A stretch of DNA of 64,000 nucleotides from Latrodectus hesperus. Lineage: Eukaryota > Arthropoda > Arachnida > Araneae > Theridiidae. The DNA is taken from contig CM075850.1 in the NCBI GenBank assembly GCA_037975125.1, positions 127,615,292-127,679,291 on the forward strand, read 5' to 3'. The notes under the pieces are model-generated. The model was not told where the DNA came from. It did not search any database and saw nothing but the letters and a program-made list of their open reading frames with translations. This document shows positions 47,880 through 59,559 of the stretch, in pieces. A program made the translations under genes and the position numbers. The number at the start of each line of letters is the position of its first letter. Within the stretch, counting starts at the first letter, position 1.

Positions 47880-48120
47880 TTTATTTTATATTTATTTATT
47901 TTATTACATTACATATATTCAGACTTGTATGCTTGATTCTTGAGATCCGCTTGTAAGTCTTCGTCGATAATAGGACAAATAGCACAATGACAGATGTACA
48001 ACCACAGAAGAATAACGAAGAAAACACCCAGTGCCATGGTGGGAATCGAACCCACACTCCCACGCTCTCAAGCGATTAGCGGAGTGATACTTTGATTACT
48101 CAGCCACGGAGCGCCCTATA
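47880..48120 (-). repeat. tRNA-headed SINE, family 3, with 13-bp target duplication
   Basis: Minus-strand head GGGCGCTCCGTGGCTGAGTA with B box GTGGGTTCGATTCCCAC, then a short body and an AATAAAATAAAT-type tail. TATACGTTAATAA flanks it at 47867-47879 and 48121-48133, perfect on both sides. Confidence 0.9.
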
Positions 48121-48839
48121 TATACGTTAATAACTGCAATTAAAAGTTAGTAGAAGAATATAAAAATACATGATGATGATGATTTTTATTTTTAGTGAAG
48201 GATTTCTTGTAAGTTCTGGTATAGATTTTCAAATAATGAGATTAGCTTTGGTTTATTTGTTGCTCACGATCATTTTCCTTGCATATGAGGACCAATTATT
48301 GATAAGTTGGAGAGTTAAGTTAAACGAGGAATAAGATTTCAAACTATGAAATTCGAAATTACAAAGTACTTAGAAAATAATTAGAAAAGTTAGAAGAGAG
48401 ATGTCTTGTTCATCGGTGTAGTTTTCAAATCAGAGGAAATTTATTCAGCGCTTACAGAATTTCACTCATGTTACCTACGCAGTGCGAATCCTATGCTCAT
48501 GAATAATTTTTCTTAAAAAATTCTTCGAAAAATTAAAAACTTACTCATTATTCCCAAAAGAAAGGAGAAAAGCAAGAAATAAAAAGAATCATAATGGAAA
48601 AAAAGAAAAAAAAAGATTTCAAGTACAGCATGATTTTTATATTCTGACAAACGAGGAATAAAATGTAAGTTTTGATCAGGCCTTTGACACTTATTTCAGA
48701 TGCATACTTTTACAGACCGAAATCCTAAAATATAACGAACAATACGGCAATTCTGAACTACGGTAAAGCGAAAAGATCAACATATAAGTTGGCGCCCTCA
48801 TTAGAAGCCCCACTACTACACTAGCCTACATATGTAAAA

Positions 48840-49180
48840 ATATACACATGATATTTGAATCACGGTCAGCTGACGAGGTCACACTCGAGCTGGCTCTTTC
48901 CTCTCCCCATCCATGCCACACTAGCGGCAGGACTTTGGAAGTCCCAGATGGAGTTTGACATGTCCCCAACCCACGGAGCTCACACAACTCAATGAGAGAG
49001 TGTAAGTGGTCACCCTTCCAATCACTGCCCGCGGCAAATGATGCTTCACTTTGCTGATCTTAACGGGAAGCGGCGGGAGAAAAACAAAGAGTAAAAGAAA
49101 CATCCAATCCCAAACTGTGCTTCGAACCCGGAACCAACAGCTCAGGAGTCAGGAACGCAAATCACTCAGCATCGGCTGAC
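48840..49180 (-). repeat. Composite SINE: tRNA head of family 1 joined to the 5S-like body
   Basis: Minus strand: GATGCTGAGTGATTTGCG and GGTTCCGGGTTCGAAGC (family-1-like head), then GGATGTTTCTTTTACTC. The sequence switches at CCGCCGCTTCCCGTTAAG into the 5S-like body (GGGCAGTGATTGGAAGGGTG then ACCAC). This is consistent with template switching between two SINE RNAs. Confidence 0.65.
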
Positions 49181-49969
49181 TAATGGCCAAAAAGAGAGGC
49201 TTGGAGAAATATTCTTGTGATGGCCAGGATGTCCGGCCACTGATTAAGGAAGTAAATGTATTTTAAAGACTTTTATGTTGCTGTAGTTTTATTTCGTCAA
49301 AAATATTACTGATCATAAGATTTTAAACAGCTTGGCAAAACAAAACTTATCATCATGGACATCTAAACCATTGTAAATGGGAAAATTCATACGAAGAACA
49401 TTCAATGATTAAAATTAGTAGCAATACATAACAGGTATATATAAAACATTTTGTGTCATACATAGAATAAACGGTCTATATCTATAGAATACTATTCTAT
49501 GAAGTGATGGAATAATTAAATCAAACACGCGTTCATCTAATATATTACGCTAGCTAAGCGTAATGAATTTTTCAATCTTATTAGATGCCAATGAAACTAT
49601 CTTTATTGGGTTTCGCATTGAATCATCTTTACACACTTTCTCAAGAGAGGATATTGAAAGAATGAATGAATGAAAAACTTTTAGGTACTGGTTATGTGAA
49701 TGGTGAATCGTTTTGAAGCTTCAGGGGATTCACACGCGAATATACTATTAATAGTAAAATAAAAAAATTTAAAGTTTTTTAAAAAAATATAATAATAATA
49801 ATTCAGATGATTATTCCATTTATTTTTTTTATCTTATTAGACGATTATTTAAAGTTAGAATATATTTAATAATGAAAAATTAAATGGGGAATATTTCGAA
49901 TAAAAAACTTCCTTTTGGTAGAGAATTAAACAAAATATATTTTGATTTTTTAAATTTCATGTAACTATT

Positions 49970-50235
49970 TTACCACTTGCCTGACTGCGGATAAGGAGCT
50001 CCTGGGTTCGAATCCCGGTTCGGGTATGGATGTACTTTCTCTCTCTATCTATCCTGTCTTTGTCCTTTCCTTGTATGAATGAGGTGTGAATGGTTGCCTA
50101 ACCTATAAACGGGTACCGATAGCATGTGTGTACTGAAGAAGTCGGACTCCACACCAAAATAGGGTTCAGTTGAAAAAGTGGAGCAGCGCACCCCATGTTG
50201 CCAGCCTAGCTGGCACACGAAAACAACAACAACCA
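49970..50235 (+). repeat. tRNA-headed SINE, family 2, copy a
   Basis: Head text GCCTGACTGCGGATAAGGAG and CCTGGGTTCGAATCCCGG, a pyrimidine stretch (TCTCTCTCTATCTATCCTG), and a body shared with 56382-56664 (GTCGGACTCCACACCAAAAT, GCGCACCCCATGTTGCCAGC). The tail is (AAC)n. The A-box end is truncated. A short ACCACTT flank may be the target duplication. Confidence 0.85.
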
Positions 50236-50889
50236 CTTTCTTAAATCTTTGCATTTTTTTTGCAATACAGTTTTGAACTAGATATACTCTTTGCTTTTTA
50301 AATAATGTGTGTCTGTTATGCCTCATCCTTATACCATCAACTTTTTTTGATTTTTTGCTGTATAATATGCAAATAAATTAGATACACCTAGTTTTTAAAT
50401 TACATGTGTCTGTAATGCCACTTTTTTGACCATCTATATATGCATGTAATTACATGTATTGAAATCAATTACATGTCATTACATGCATTCGAATATTAAT
50501 ATATTTTCTCTATTTGAGTATAACATTCACCGTTAGATCACATTATTATACAGGTAGAACAATGGAAAAAAAAGTACGCAATATTCGGGCTGATGACGAA
50601 AAATTGTTGAAAGTCTTAAAAATAAATATAAAGTAAACAAGAAAATTCTTGACGTTTTTGTGTTGCCTTTGAATGAAGTGAGAATAAGTATGCAAATTGG
50701 TGTATGATATGGTTGAGACAGGTCAGTCGCGAGTAAGAATATCATTAGTTATAAAAGCAGATCCACCCAACACATTCAATAATCGTAACTTGTACAGTAG
50801 GTGTTGGAAATCTTGGCGATCATCAAGAAAATAATGTAACCCTCTTTGCCAATTGAGCATTGATGACGTCATGTTACGATCCCATACTC

Positions 50890-52415
50890 GGAGATTCGGT
50901 CGGGAGATTTGTGTTGAAGCTCGCAGTGGACTGACTACCTAAGATCTTGGATGACGAAATCCTGCAGGTGGCCATTGAGGGGAACAGTAGTCAACTATGT
51001 GGTGAATTTGCCAGACTATTTAACGTTTCTGGTAAAACGGTTAGAATTCATCTGCACCACTTCTTCTTCTTCTTCTTCTTAAAATTGAGTTTGTATGTCA
51101 TTGGGCACCTCTGCTTTTATCAGCATTTTGTACCATTAACTCCAAACCCAATGTTTCCTAGTTCCAATTGCTCGGGTCACCCACTTTAATAATAAAGTCC
51201 GATAACCCTTTAATGGAGTCTAGGTGCAACTCTCTAGTATGGATGAAGCCTAAAGAAGTTAATTTAGGGAGGGCAAGAGCTTCACATTCGTAAATGACAT
51301 GCTCTGCCGTTTCCTCTTGCATATGACATTTCCAGCAGATAAGGTCTTGCTGAAACAGTCCCATCTGGTCAGAAAGTCAGTCATGCTAGGAATAGCTTCC
51401 CGACTTTCACCAGAAGATGGTTTAGAGGTCATTTCTACCTCAAGTGAAGGATTCATTGCTGCCCCTTTACAAGATTGCCTCTGAGTTCCCTTGTCTTTTT
51501 CTGCAAGGTCTGCTTTAGAGGCTTCACCTGCAAATGCAGAAAGGTTTGTTACTTCCTGTGTCTTTTCACCCACAAGATAACAATTAAAAAGCTCAGGTAA
51601 TATAAGTCCACCCAGCATTGCCTGAGTTACTGGGCAAGGCAAATTACTCTAGAAGTTTGCCAAGCATCTAGAGGCTCCGTTAAGACACCAATACCGCGGT
51701 GCCAATTAGCCCTAGGCACGGATCGCATAACACCAGGGTTTACGGGAGCTGGTTCGCGGCCTCTGATTCTATATTCAAGGCTATCCTGTCATTCCTACAG
51801 GACATTCGGCTATCCACCACCTGCCGACGCGCCTGGTGGCTGTGCTCAAGCCCCAGGAAGGTACACGTACCCCCTGGTTCCAGGCATCTGCACCACTTAG
51901 GTAAGATGTAAAAGCTGAACGAGTTTCTCGCACGCTTTTGGAAGTCCATAAGGAAAAGTGAGTGGCAGTCTGTTTATCTTTGCTTTCTCACCATTTTCAA
52001 TCCAGTGATGACCAGTGACGAAGTGTCTCCCAAAGGTTCCAAGCAATGATTGTCTCCCCAGGATACAATCCTGCACAGCGCAAGACCATCTGTGCAACCT
52101 TACAAGATTATGCTTTGTGTCTGATGGGCTTGTCGTCAAGTTCATTACAAGTTACCACCAACAGGCCAAACGGTCAGTGCGGACCTGTACTCGCAGCAAC
52201 TTGAACGTGTTCGACAGACTTTGTGCCATACTCCTTACTCACCTAATCTTGCAGCATCAGATTAATACCTCTTTCGTTTCTTAGACAATCAACTTCGTGG
52301 AAAATTCTTCACCAATTCGATTAGCGCCAAGCACTCACGGTTCTTTGCGTCCAAGAATACCGGAAAAATACAACAAAAAGTCTCTCATTTATCTTGTGGA
52401 ATATTCTCCCGACAT
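50890..52415 (+). pseudogene. Mariner (irritans-like) transposase relic, split by a non-LTR insertion
   Basis: The left part reads LDDEILQVAIEGNSSQLCGE and FARLFNVSGKTVRIHLHH. After the insert it resumes LGKM.KLNEFLAR. Farther on, ADLYSQQLERVRQTL runs into HTPYSPNLAASD, then LFRFLDNQLRGKFFTNS and RFFASKNTGKIQQKVSHL. The DNARPH segment between QTL and the PYSP motif is missing, an internal deletion. Stops and frameshifts are frequent. Confidence 0.8.
51061..51884 (-). mobile_element. 5'-truncated non-LTR retrotransposon inserted in the mariner relic
   Basis: CATCTGCACCAC occurs on both sides (51049-51060 and 51885-51896), a perfect 12-bp duplication of mariner sequence. On the minus strand the element runs from TCTFLGLEHSHQARRQVV through AGEASKADLAEKDKGTQRQ to ICWKCHMQEETAEHVIYE, a Cx2Cx8Hx4C motif of ORF2 C-termini. 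It ends in (GAA)n. Frameshifts make it inactive. Confidence 0.88.
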
Positions 52416-53007
52416 TTGAAAAAAAGTGATTAAGATCAATGAAAAAGTACAGGTAAGAAATGTAATCATTTGCTCAGTCTGATTTTGAAAGAAAATCGGT
52501 ATAGATACAGAACACTTTTGTGTGAGAAAATGGTTAAAATATTTCATTGTAGTTATAATGTATAGTACTTAAAGCCATTTAATATACAAAGTCGAAATGC
52601 ATATTTATATAAACTTTTCATAGTTTTAGTTTTGTATAGATTAAGTAATCAATGCGTTAATGTATATATGTGTGGGGGGATGGGGAGTAGCCAAGGCGTA
52701 ATTTAATTAATTAACAATTATTATATAGAGCCTAATGTTTAATAACCACATATTTACAAATACAACTAAGTACAAGTTTAGGATATTTACAGTTAATCGT
52801 CTTAATGATAACAACATGAAATGAATTTTAAAGTTATTGGGGTAAGGAGAAGCAGTATTGCTATCAAATGCAACGTCTTACAGCGTCTTTCGGCATACTG
52901 TCGCTTGCTGGAGCAGTTGTCGTGCTTCTCGAGCCCCTTTCAGAGTAAGCACTTGAGTAGTGACGTCAGCTGTTGAGCTGTGTTCAACCACCATATATAT
53001 ATATATA
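52416..53007. other. Unassigned DNA
   Basis: A less AT-rich stretch (52860-52990, with ACAGCGTCTTTCGGCATACT and GTGACGTCAGCTGTTGAGC) precedes a short TA tract. No family was recognised. Confidence 0.4.
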
Positions 53008-54055
53008 TACAAGCTGACCCAGCCACGCGTTGCAGTGGCTGAGTTTTTAAAATACATTGAATAAATTTTTTACTAATTCTTTGGTTCAATCAAATTAATA
53101 TTTTCTAAAAAAATTTAGAATAGGTTTATTCATAGGAGATTAAAAATAAAACGTTTCACCAAAATTTAATAGTAATAGGTAAAGTATCGAAATTTTGAAA
53201 TTAAGCACAAATCAACATATACTTTCTGAATTTACATTTTATTTATCTTATATTAAATTATAGTTTGTAATCAGTGACTTATTTATAAAATATACTATAT
53301 AAATTAAAGACATCTAAAAATAAATTGTTATAAATGAGGTAGATAACATTGACATCGAACTATTATTATTTTAATTTTAAATTATATTAAAACTAAAAAT
53401 TTTTTCCGCGGCATTATACTGAAATAAAAAAAATTAAAGGAATTTATCATTTGAATAAATAAATTAGATCAAAATGTTCTACTGAATAAATTAATAATTA
53501 TCAAATTATAAAATAAAAATAAAAAATAATAAAAGGCTATCAAGAAATACTTACATATTTTCGAGGTGGTATGAAAATTAGTAGAGAAAAATAGTAATAA
53601 ATAAAATTTTATTTTACTATTTATAATATTAAAAATATTCAAACTGAATACTGCACATTAATAACACAATACAAAGTATAATTATGAAAATGATTCACGA
53701 AAAATTGTTATAGTATCATTATACATCATGAAAATATATGTAAATTCTATATTTAACCACGCGCTTGCGCGCACACGATAATTTTCTCGAAGATGGTATA
53801 ATCTAGAAAAATAAACACGTCGCCATCTGCCGAATACCTGTGCAACTTAGATGCTAAACCGCCATCTATTAGGAACTTACAGAACTAACCAAAAAAATAA
53901 AATAAAAAATTTAGGGTTGTACAACCCCTAACATTTAGGGGGATGAAAAATAGATGTTGGCCGATTCTCATAGATACCGGATAAGCACAAAAAATTTCAT
54001 CAAAATCGGTCAAGCCGTTTCGGAGGAGTATGGCAACGAAAACTGTGACACGAGA

Positions 54056-54063
<8 letters not shown>
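53008..54063 (+). mobile_element. Non-autonomous element bounded by TA tracts
   Basis: Begins AAGCTGACCCAGCCACGCGT directly after a TA run. Ends TCAAAATCGGTCAAGCCGTT, TCGGAGGAGTATGGCAACGA and GACACGAGAATTTTATATAT directly before another TA run. From memory, this pair of ends recurs widely in arthropod genomes beside TA microsatellites. The interior is AT-rich and non-coding. The superfamily is not certain. Confidence 0.6.
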
Positions 54064-54191
<128 letters not shown>

Positions 54192-54236
54192 CACAGGGAA
54201 CACAACTTGTGATAACTTAAGCTGTCAGTTACAATT

Positions 54237-54587
54237 TCATGGAAAAAAGTACGTGAAATTTGCGGAAATTCGAATGAAAGTGTTGCTTTTGTCTGAAACG
54301 TCTTTCCTCATGGATTTTTTCCTCAAATATTTTCTTACCAGATCATCGTTGACAGCAAGAGACCTACCACTCCGAACCTCATGGCGAACATATGCTCTAC
54401 CTTCATTAAACATTTCAACCCAGTTTCTTTTCATTCCATCTCTCATTGTTCCTTCACCATAAACATCTTTAATGTGTCTAGAGATTTCAGCCAGTCTCAC
54501 CTTCTTTGCATTCAAAAATCGAGTTACAGCACGAATCTCACAGTCAGCGGGATCAGTAATTGTCTTTAACCTTTTAAATGTGTACAA
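54237..54587 (-). pseudogene. Mariner-like N-terminal (HTH_48) fragment
   Basis: A minus-strand frame encodes PADCEIRAVTRFLNAKKVRL, AEISRHIKDVYGEG, KRNWVEMFNEGRAYV and RSGRSLAVNDDLVRK. This is the first helix-turn-helix and GRP-like linker of SETMAR-type mariner transposases. It then diverges (YLRKKSMRKDVSDKSNTF). The second HTH and the whole catalytic domain are absent. The lineage differs from the element at 62.5 kb. Confidence 0.75.
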
Positions 54588-55534
54588 GGTTAGACTATGC
54601 TTCAGAGTGCACCTTGAATTCTCGTCAAGTTTATCGCCAAGATGGGCGATTTTGTTCTATTTATGGTAACCCTAAACGTTATTCTGAAATCCATTCACGG
54701 TTCTGATTGGCTTAGATTCTGATTGGTTTTCTTCTCGGGATAAATTCAAGCAATATCTGTAGGTGCTATTAGAGAATTCTGTGTACCTCAAAGTGAGGAT
54801 ATTCCAGCAAAATAAAGTGAGTACATTTTTTTCTTTTTTTTATGTGCTTACAGCATTATTTTTGAAATATCATTATGTTTTGGCCCGCCATTACTGTTTG
54901 CCCAGCGTTCCGTGCGAACAGGATTGGCGCCAAACAAAAATCGCCAATCTCTCCAAGGGGCACCCTCATATATATTTATATGATGGTGCCCTCATATATA
55001 CCAAGAGATACCCTCATATATATATATATACAGCGTGTACAACAAGCGGAAAACAAATGCGTAACAACCTAAATGGCGTCGCTTGATAGTCAGTAAACAA
55101 GGAAAACTAGTGCGTATGTGCAGGATACCAACAGCAACATTGTGGCGGTTTTACAGTAAAACGGTACTTACTTTCTGAATACGCTTCTTACTTCCTTGAA
55201 ACATTTTACCAGTTGGAAATAATATCCATAAAATGTAATAAAAATATTCGCTACGTGTAGCAAATTTAAAATAAGAATTTATACATTTGACTGATATATG
55301 TGCGCTCAATTTATTCGCGAATCTATATTATTTGATGACATTTTATCATATATGAATGAGATCTCTCCATCAGCTCCTCATCACCTGATGGTAGGATAGT
55401 ATTCTGAACGAAAGGACACAGGTTCGTTTCCCTCCATTGTTAAACAATCAGAGAAAGATACAGTTCATATAAATGAACTTCTGTAGGGTAGAAATCGGGG
55501 ATTCCTCAGAGCATCAAAATGAAGTTTCACCATG
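54588..55534. other. Unassigned DNA with short local repeats
   Basis: TTCTGATTGG occurs twice (54701-54730). CCCTCATATATA occurs three times (54962-55020). The segment 55340-55440 has a tRNA-like AGGTTCGTTTCCC and may be a degraded SINE head. Confidence 0.4.
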
Positions 55535-55830
55535 GCCTTGTTGTTGCAGCGGCATGCTTCCCTAGCTAGCCCTGAGATGGGCTCCACCTGTTGGAATCAG
55601 CCGGGTGGAGTCTTCGTGATTTTGAAGCAGGAACCAAGCAGAAGACTCCCAATAGTTAGTCTGCCACCCCTAAAGGTAACATTTTACTTGGAAGACATTG
55701 TGACCGCGACGCGTTTTAACGTGATCCAACTGCCGTTAGTGCACACGACGGACCTTCCGTTAAGCAGGGATTTGAACTCACAACATTCCGATAATGAAAA
55801 CAACACCCTAACCAATCAAACCACCATATA
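55535..55830 (-). repeat. tRNA-headed SINE, family 4
   Basis: Minus strand: GGTGGTTTGATTGGTTAGGG (A-box-like), GTGAGTTCAAATCCCTG (B box), a body (CGTCGTGTGCACTAACGG, CATCTCAGGGCTAGCTAGG) and a CAACAACAA tail. The target duplication is unclear. Confidence 0.65.
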
Positions 55831-55834
55831 ACCC

Positions 55835-55990
55835 AGGGATTAAGAGTGGAAAGGTTCGATCCCAGCAACCAAAAATGAGTGTCCTTTTTCTGCTTTCTGC
55901 ATGTGTTTCTGTTGGAGTGAATGGGTGTGATTCCTAGCTCATGGTGTGATTCGAACCCACGAACTGTTGTGCTAAGGCCCAGAGACATAG
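55835..55990 (-). repeat. Second tRNA-like repeat directly upstream of the family 4 SINE
   Basis: Minus strand: GCAGCTGAACGGCTATG and GTGGGTTCGAATCACACC give A- and B-box-like motifs. GCTGGGATCGAACC appears near the other end. It is head-to-tail with the SINE at 55535-55830. Confidence 0.5.
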
Positions 55991-56381
55991 CCGTTCAGCT
56001 GCCAGCTTGATAGAGATAATTTCGGAGCCGATGAAGCTTGGATAATCAAGAATTTATTTTATCAATAAATTAAACGAAAGCAAATTCCACAATTTTCAGT
56101 TTTAAATTACTTTTCATAATTTTACTTAAATTAATAATTAAATAATTTTTTACATGCACATATTCGTCTTAGCATTGATTAAATGCAAATAATAAAGCAT
56201 AATTAAAAATAGAGAAGACGTTAAATTTAGTGAATATTTCTTATGGCTTTAATGACATTACATTTAGTATATTATGATACATTTAGTCGATGATACATGA
56301 TACATTTAGAGTTATACATTTAGTATATTATGATTTAAGGAATCGGATAGTTTACTGCTGTGAAAAAATTCCTGTATATAT

Positions 56382-56664
56382 TGTTGTGGTTGTCGTGTGC
56401 CAGCCAGGCTGGCAACATGGGGTGCGCTGCTCCACTTTTCCAACTGAACCCTATTTTGGTGTGGAGTCCGACTTCCTCAGTATACACATGCCACAAGGAC
56501 CCGTTTATAGGATAGGCAACCATTTACAACACATTCATACACAGAAAGGACAAAGACAGGATAGATAGAGAGAGAAAAAGTACATCCGTGCCGGAACCGG
56601 GATTCGAACCCAGGACCTCCTTATCCGCAGTCAGGCATGCTGACCACTAGACAAGTTGGGCGGC
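56382..56664 (-). repeat. tRNA-headed SINE, family 2, copy b, with 15-bp target duplication
   Basis: Complete head on the minus strand (GCCGCCCAACTTGTCTAGTG, TCAGCATGCC, then GGGTTCGAATCCCGG), body as in 49970-50235, and a CAACCACAACAA tail. AATTCCTGTATATAT flanks it at 56367-56381 and 56665-56679. Confidence 0.93.
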
Positions 56665-57006
56665 AATTCCTGTATATATATATATATATAATTTGTTCAT
56701 TTTTCTATGTAAACATGAACAGACTTCTTTTATATAAGTGTTGTGACATTATAAAAATCATATTATTGCATGACAAAAATGCAATAAATTCTTGTCCACA
56801 CACACATTCTAAATGCATAAAAAATTTCTTCGTAAAAAAAATCTTCGAATGATTTTTCTGCTTGATATATATTTAACTAATGTAATTAATTTTGATTAAA
56901 ATTATCTTATAATAAACATAAATATAAGATCAATAAAAAATTAATTTCTTTAATTTTTTCAGTTCATTCCATATTATATATAAAATTGCTACTAATAAGC
57001 GAGTTT

Positions 57007-57065
57007 TTGGCGACATTTTCCCTTTAAAGTTCCAAAACGTTGGCGACATTTTCCCTTTAAAGTTG
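57007..57065. repeat. Two direct copies of a 25-bp motif
   Basis: TTGGCGACATTTTCCCTTTA plus AAGTT occurs at about 57007 and 57041, separated by CCAAAACG. The GC-containing unit stands out from the flanking AT-rich DNA. Confidence 0.9.
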
Positions 57066-57784
57066 GTTGTTCAAGAATATCCTATCACATCAATGGTTAA
57101 TAACTGCGTATTGGGAACTCATCTGTTTGTTTTTTATTGAGTGACCTATCGCTCGACTTGGCGGGCATATTTATTTGCCATTTACATTTATCACCTGAAC
57201 AGCAATTATGATATATATCTTTTCAGTTAAAGGAAGAGGGCAATATTTTTCCTCATCAGTAAAAAATAATCTTAGTTCTTGAAGAATAAGACAAATGAGT
57301 TTCAATTACTTGTTCATCTAAAGAGAAATTTGTCAAGAAGATTCACAGAGGATTTTTTCAAAGAAACGTATCAATAATTTTCTCATTTCTTCTAAAAAAC
57401 TTTTGCTATTTTTGTAATGCACATTTCAATTATTCACGACTATAAATCAATACATTTTTAGAATTAAATTTTTGTTTCCATTTAGTTAATCGCAATCAAT
57501 TTAGCTTTTAAGAATTAATACATTTTTGTTTACTTTTCGTTTATAATCAATTGAATTGTGAGTCTAATTTCATTCAAATGAAATCCCTTTCCTATTTTGA
57601 GACAAATCAGATGACAGAGTTATAGATTATTGTGAACTGTTTAATAATTCAGTAAGAGATCATTCTATCAAATTTTAGCGAATATATAACTTTCATATGC
57701 ATTTATATATTTTAATTTCTTAGAAATTAATACCATTCTATCTAGATTTATATGAAATAAAATAAATTTTGTTCATATGTATCT

Positions 57785-58118
57785 AAACGAGCCGAGTTCC
57801 GATGGCTTTAAAGATTCACGCCGCTTCTCGTTAAGATCAGCTAAGTGAAACATCATTCGCCGCGGGCAGTGGTTGGGAGGGTGACCACATACTCCCTCAG
57901 TGAGTTGTTGGAGTCAGGTGGGTTTGGGGCGTGTCCACGTCGATCTGTGATGTCAAAAATTCTTCCGCTGTTGTAGGATGATGTGTAGGAGGCTTAAATG
58001 TGATTTCAACTCCTGATGGTACAAAATCTCGAGTCGCTTGGTGATGGCTGAGAATCCCAAACACGTTAATCTTAATGCACAGTCCGGTGGTCGCCTACGT
58101 CAATATGTAAGTATGTAT
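57785..58118 (+). repeat. SINE-like repeat with a 5S-rRNA-like box, copy b
   Basis: Plus strand: TCGTTAAGATCAGCTAAGTG, GCGGGCAGTGGTTGGGAGGG and TGACCAC. The 3' part shares CACAGTCCGGTGGTCGCC-like text with the copy at 47140-47480 and ends GTATGTATCC. Head: GAGCCGAGTTCCGATGGC. Confidence 0.65.
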
Positions 58119-59012
58119 CCAAATAAGCCGTGTTATTAAATTTCAGCTGAAAAGAAAACCTATTTAGTTGCATGCAAAAATTAAAAATAATACTTAAGAT
58201 ATCGATTTTTATTTATATGCATCTGTATGAACTTAATAATAGCTTAAAATAATTTTAATTATAGAATAATAAAATTATTAATTACAGCAACCATTGACTT
58301 TTAATCAAGTTAATTTAATCTATTTTTAGGTAATCAAAAATTTACTTTCAGCAATTTCTGCAGAAACCATAATTTTCCATTGAATCATTATTGCAAATGA
58401 AGTTAAATTAAATTTTCGTTTATTAAAAAAATAGAGAATATAACTGCTGAACAAAAAATACATTTTAGGAACTCGATATTGTGAAATTATTGGTGAAGTC
58501 AAAATCAAAAGTTATCGGCGATATTCTATTTTTAGATCTTGGTATCTTATTTCTCTGAAATCGAAGCTTAGTTACATTGTAAAAATTAAAACTGAATCGT
58601 TAATTTACTTAAGACTGAAATGCATGTTAGATTAAATATAATCACTTAATTTGGTTAAAAGTTCATATGAAACTACTTTCTAAAAATAATATTCACTTTT
58701 ATATTACAAATTTCAGTACGATTAAAGACAAATACCTCTCATAATTAAAATTTTACTTTACATAAATGGACAGATAAATTTTCAAAATATTTCGCGATTG
58801 TATTTTTAAATAATTCATAATATGTATTATATTACTGATGAGAAAAATAATTATATATACTGTACTATATTATATGGTTTTATTTTTGCTCATTTTTAAT
58901 AATTCATTTTTTAATGAATGCAAAATACGTAAAGGTAAATCATGACAAACTAATTACCTGAAGCGTTATTTTGAAGAAATGAGAAATACTAGGCAGGTAT
59001 TGACAAAATATC

Positions 59013-59121
<109 letters not shown>

Positions 59122-59299
59122 TGGTCTAAGCTGGCAAGTGCGCTCTATGTGTTTTCACCGCCAATCCGAGGACCCAAATTATATACTAAACTTACAGGAA
59201 TATTTTTACAAAATTTATTATTATGGTTTAAAATGTGATTTTAACAATCGTGTGACATAAATTATTTCAATATTTTTATTTTTTTCAAATATGTGTTTT

Positions 59300-59544
59300 C
59301 TCAAGGTAAGCGAGGACCTATGATACACACCTGTTACTGAGAACCTATGATACATACCTGTTACTGAGAACCTTCCATACATACTTGTTACCGAGGACCT
59401 CTCGTACACACTTGTAAGTGCGGACCTTTCATACACACCTATAAGTGCGGTCCTTTCATACACACCTGTAAATGAGGACCTTTCATACACACCTCCAACC
59501 ACGGACTTCTCATACATACCTGCAAACGTGGATCTCACAAACAC
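59300..59544 (-). repeat. 27-bp minisatellite, open for nonapeptide repeats
   Basis: About nine diverged 27-bp units. The plus-strand consensus resembles GAGGACCTTTCATACACACC plus TGTWASY. The minus strand is open throughout and reads as tandem ERSSFTGVY-like nonapeptides (ERTALIGVY, ERSALTSVY, GRFSVTGMY, HRFSVTGVY). No splice signals, signal peptide or promoter were seen, so coding is unproved. Confidence 0.85.
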
Positions 59545-59559
59545 ATATGCAAATTAGGA

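Noticed and set aside
57007..57065. CRISPR-like direct repeats
   Set aside because: Only two units in a eukaryotic, intron-containing window; a simple local duplication explains them.
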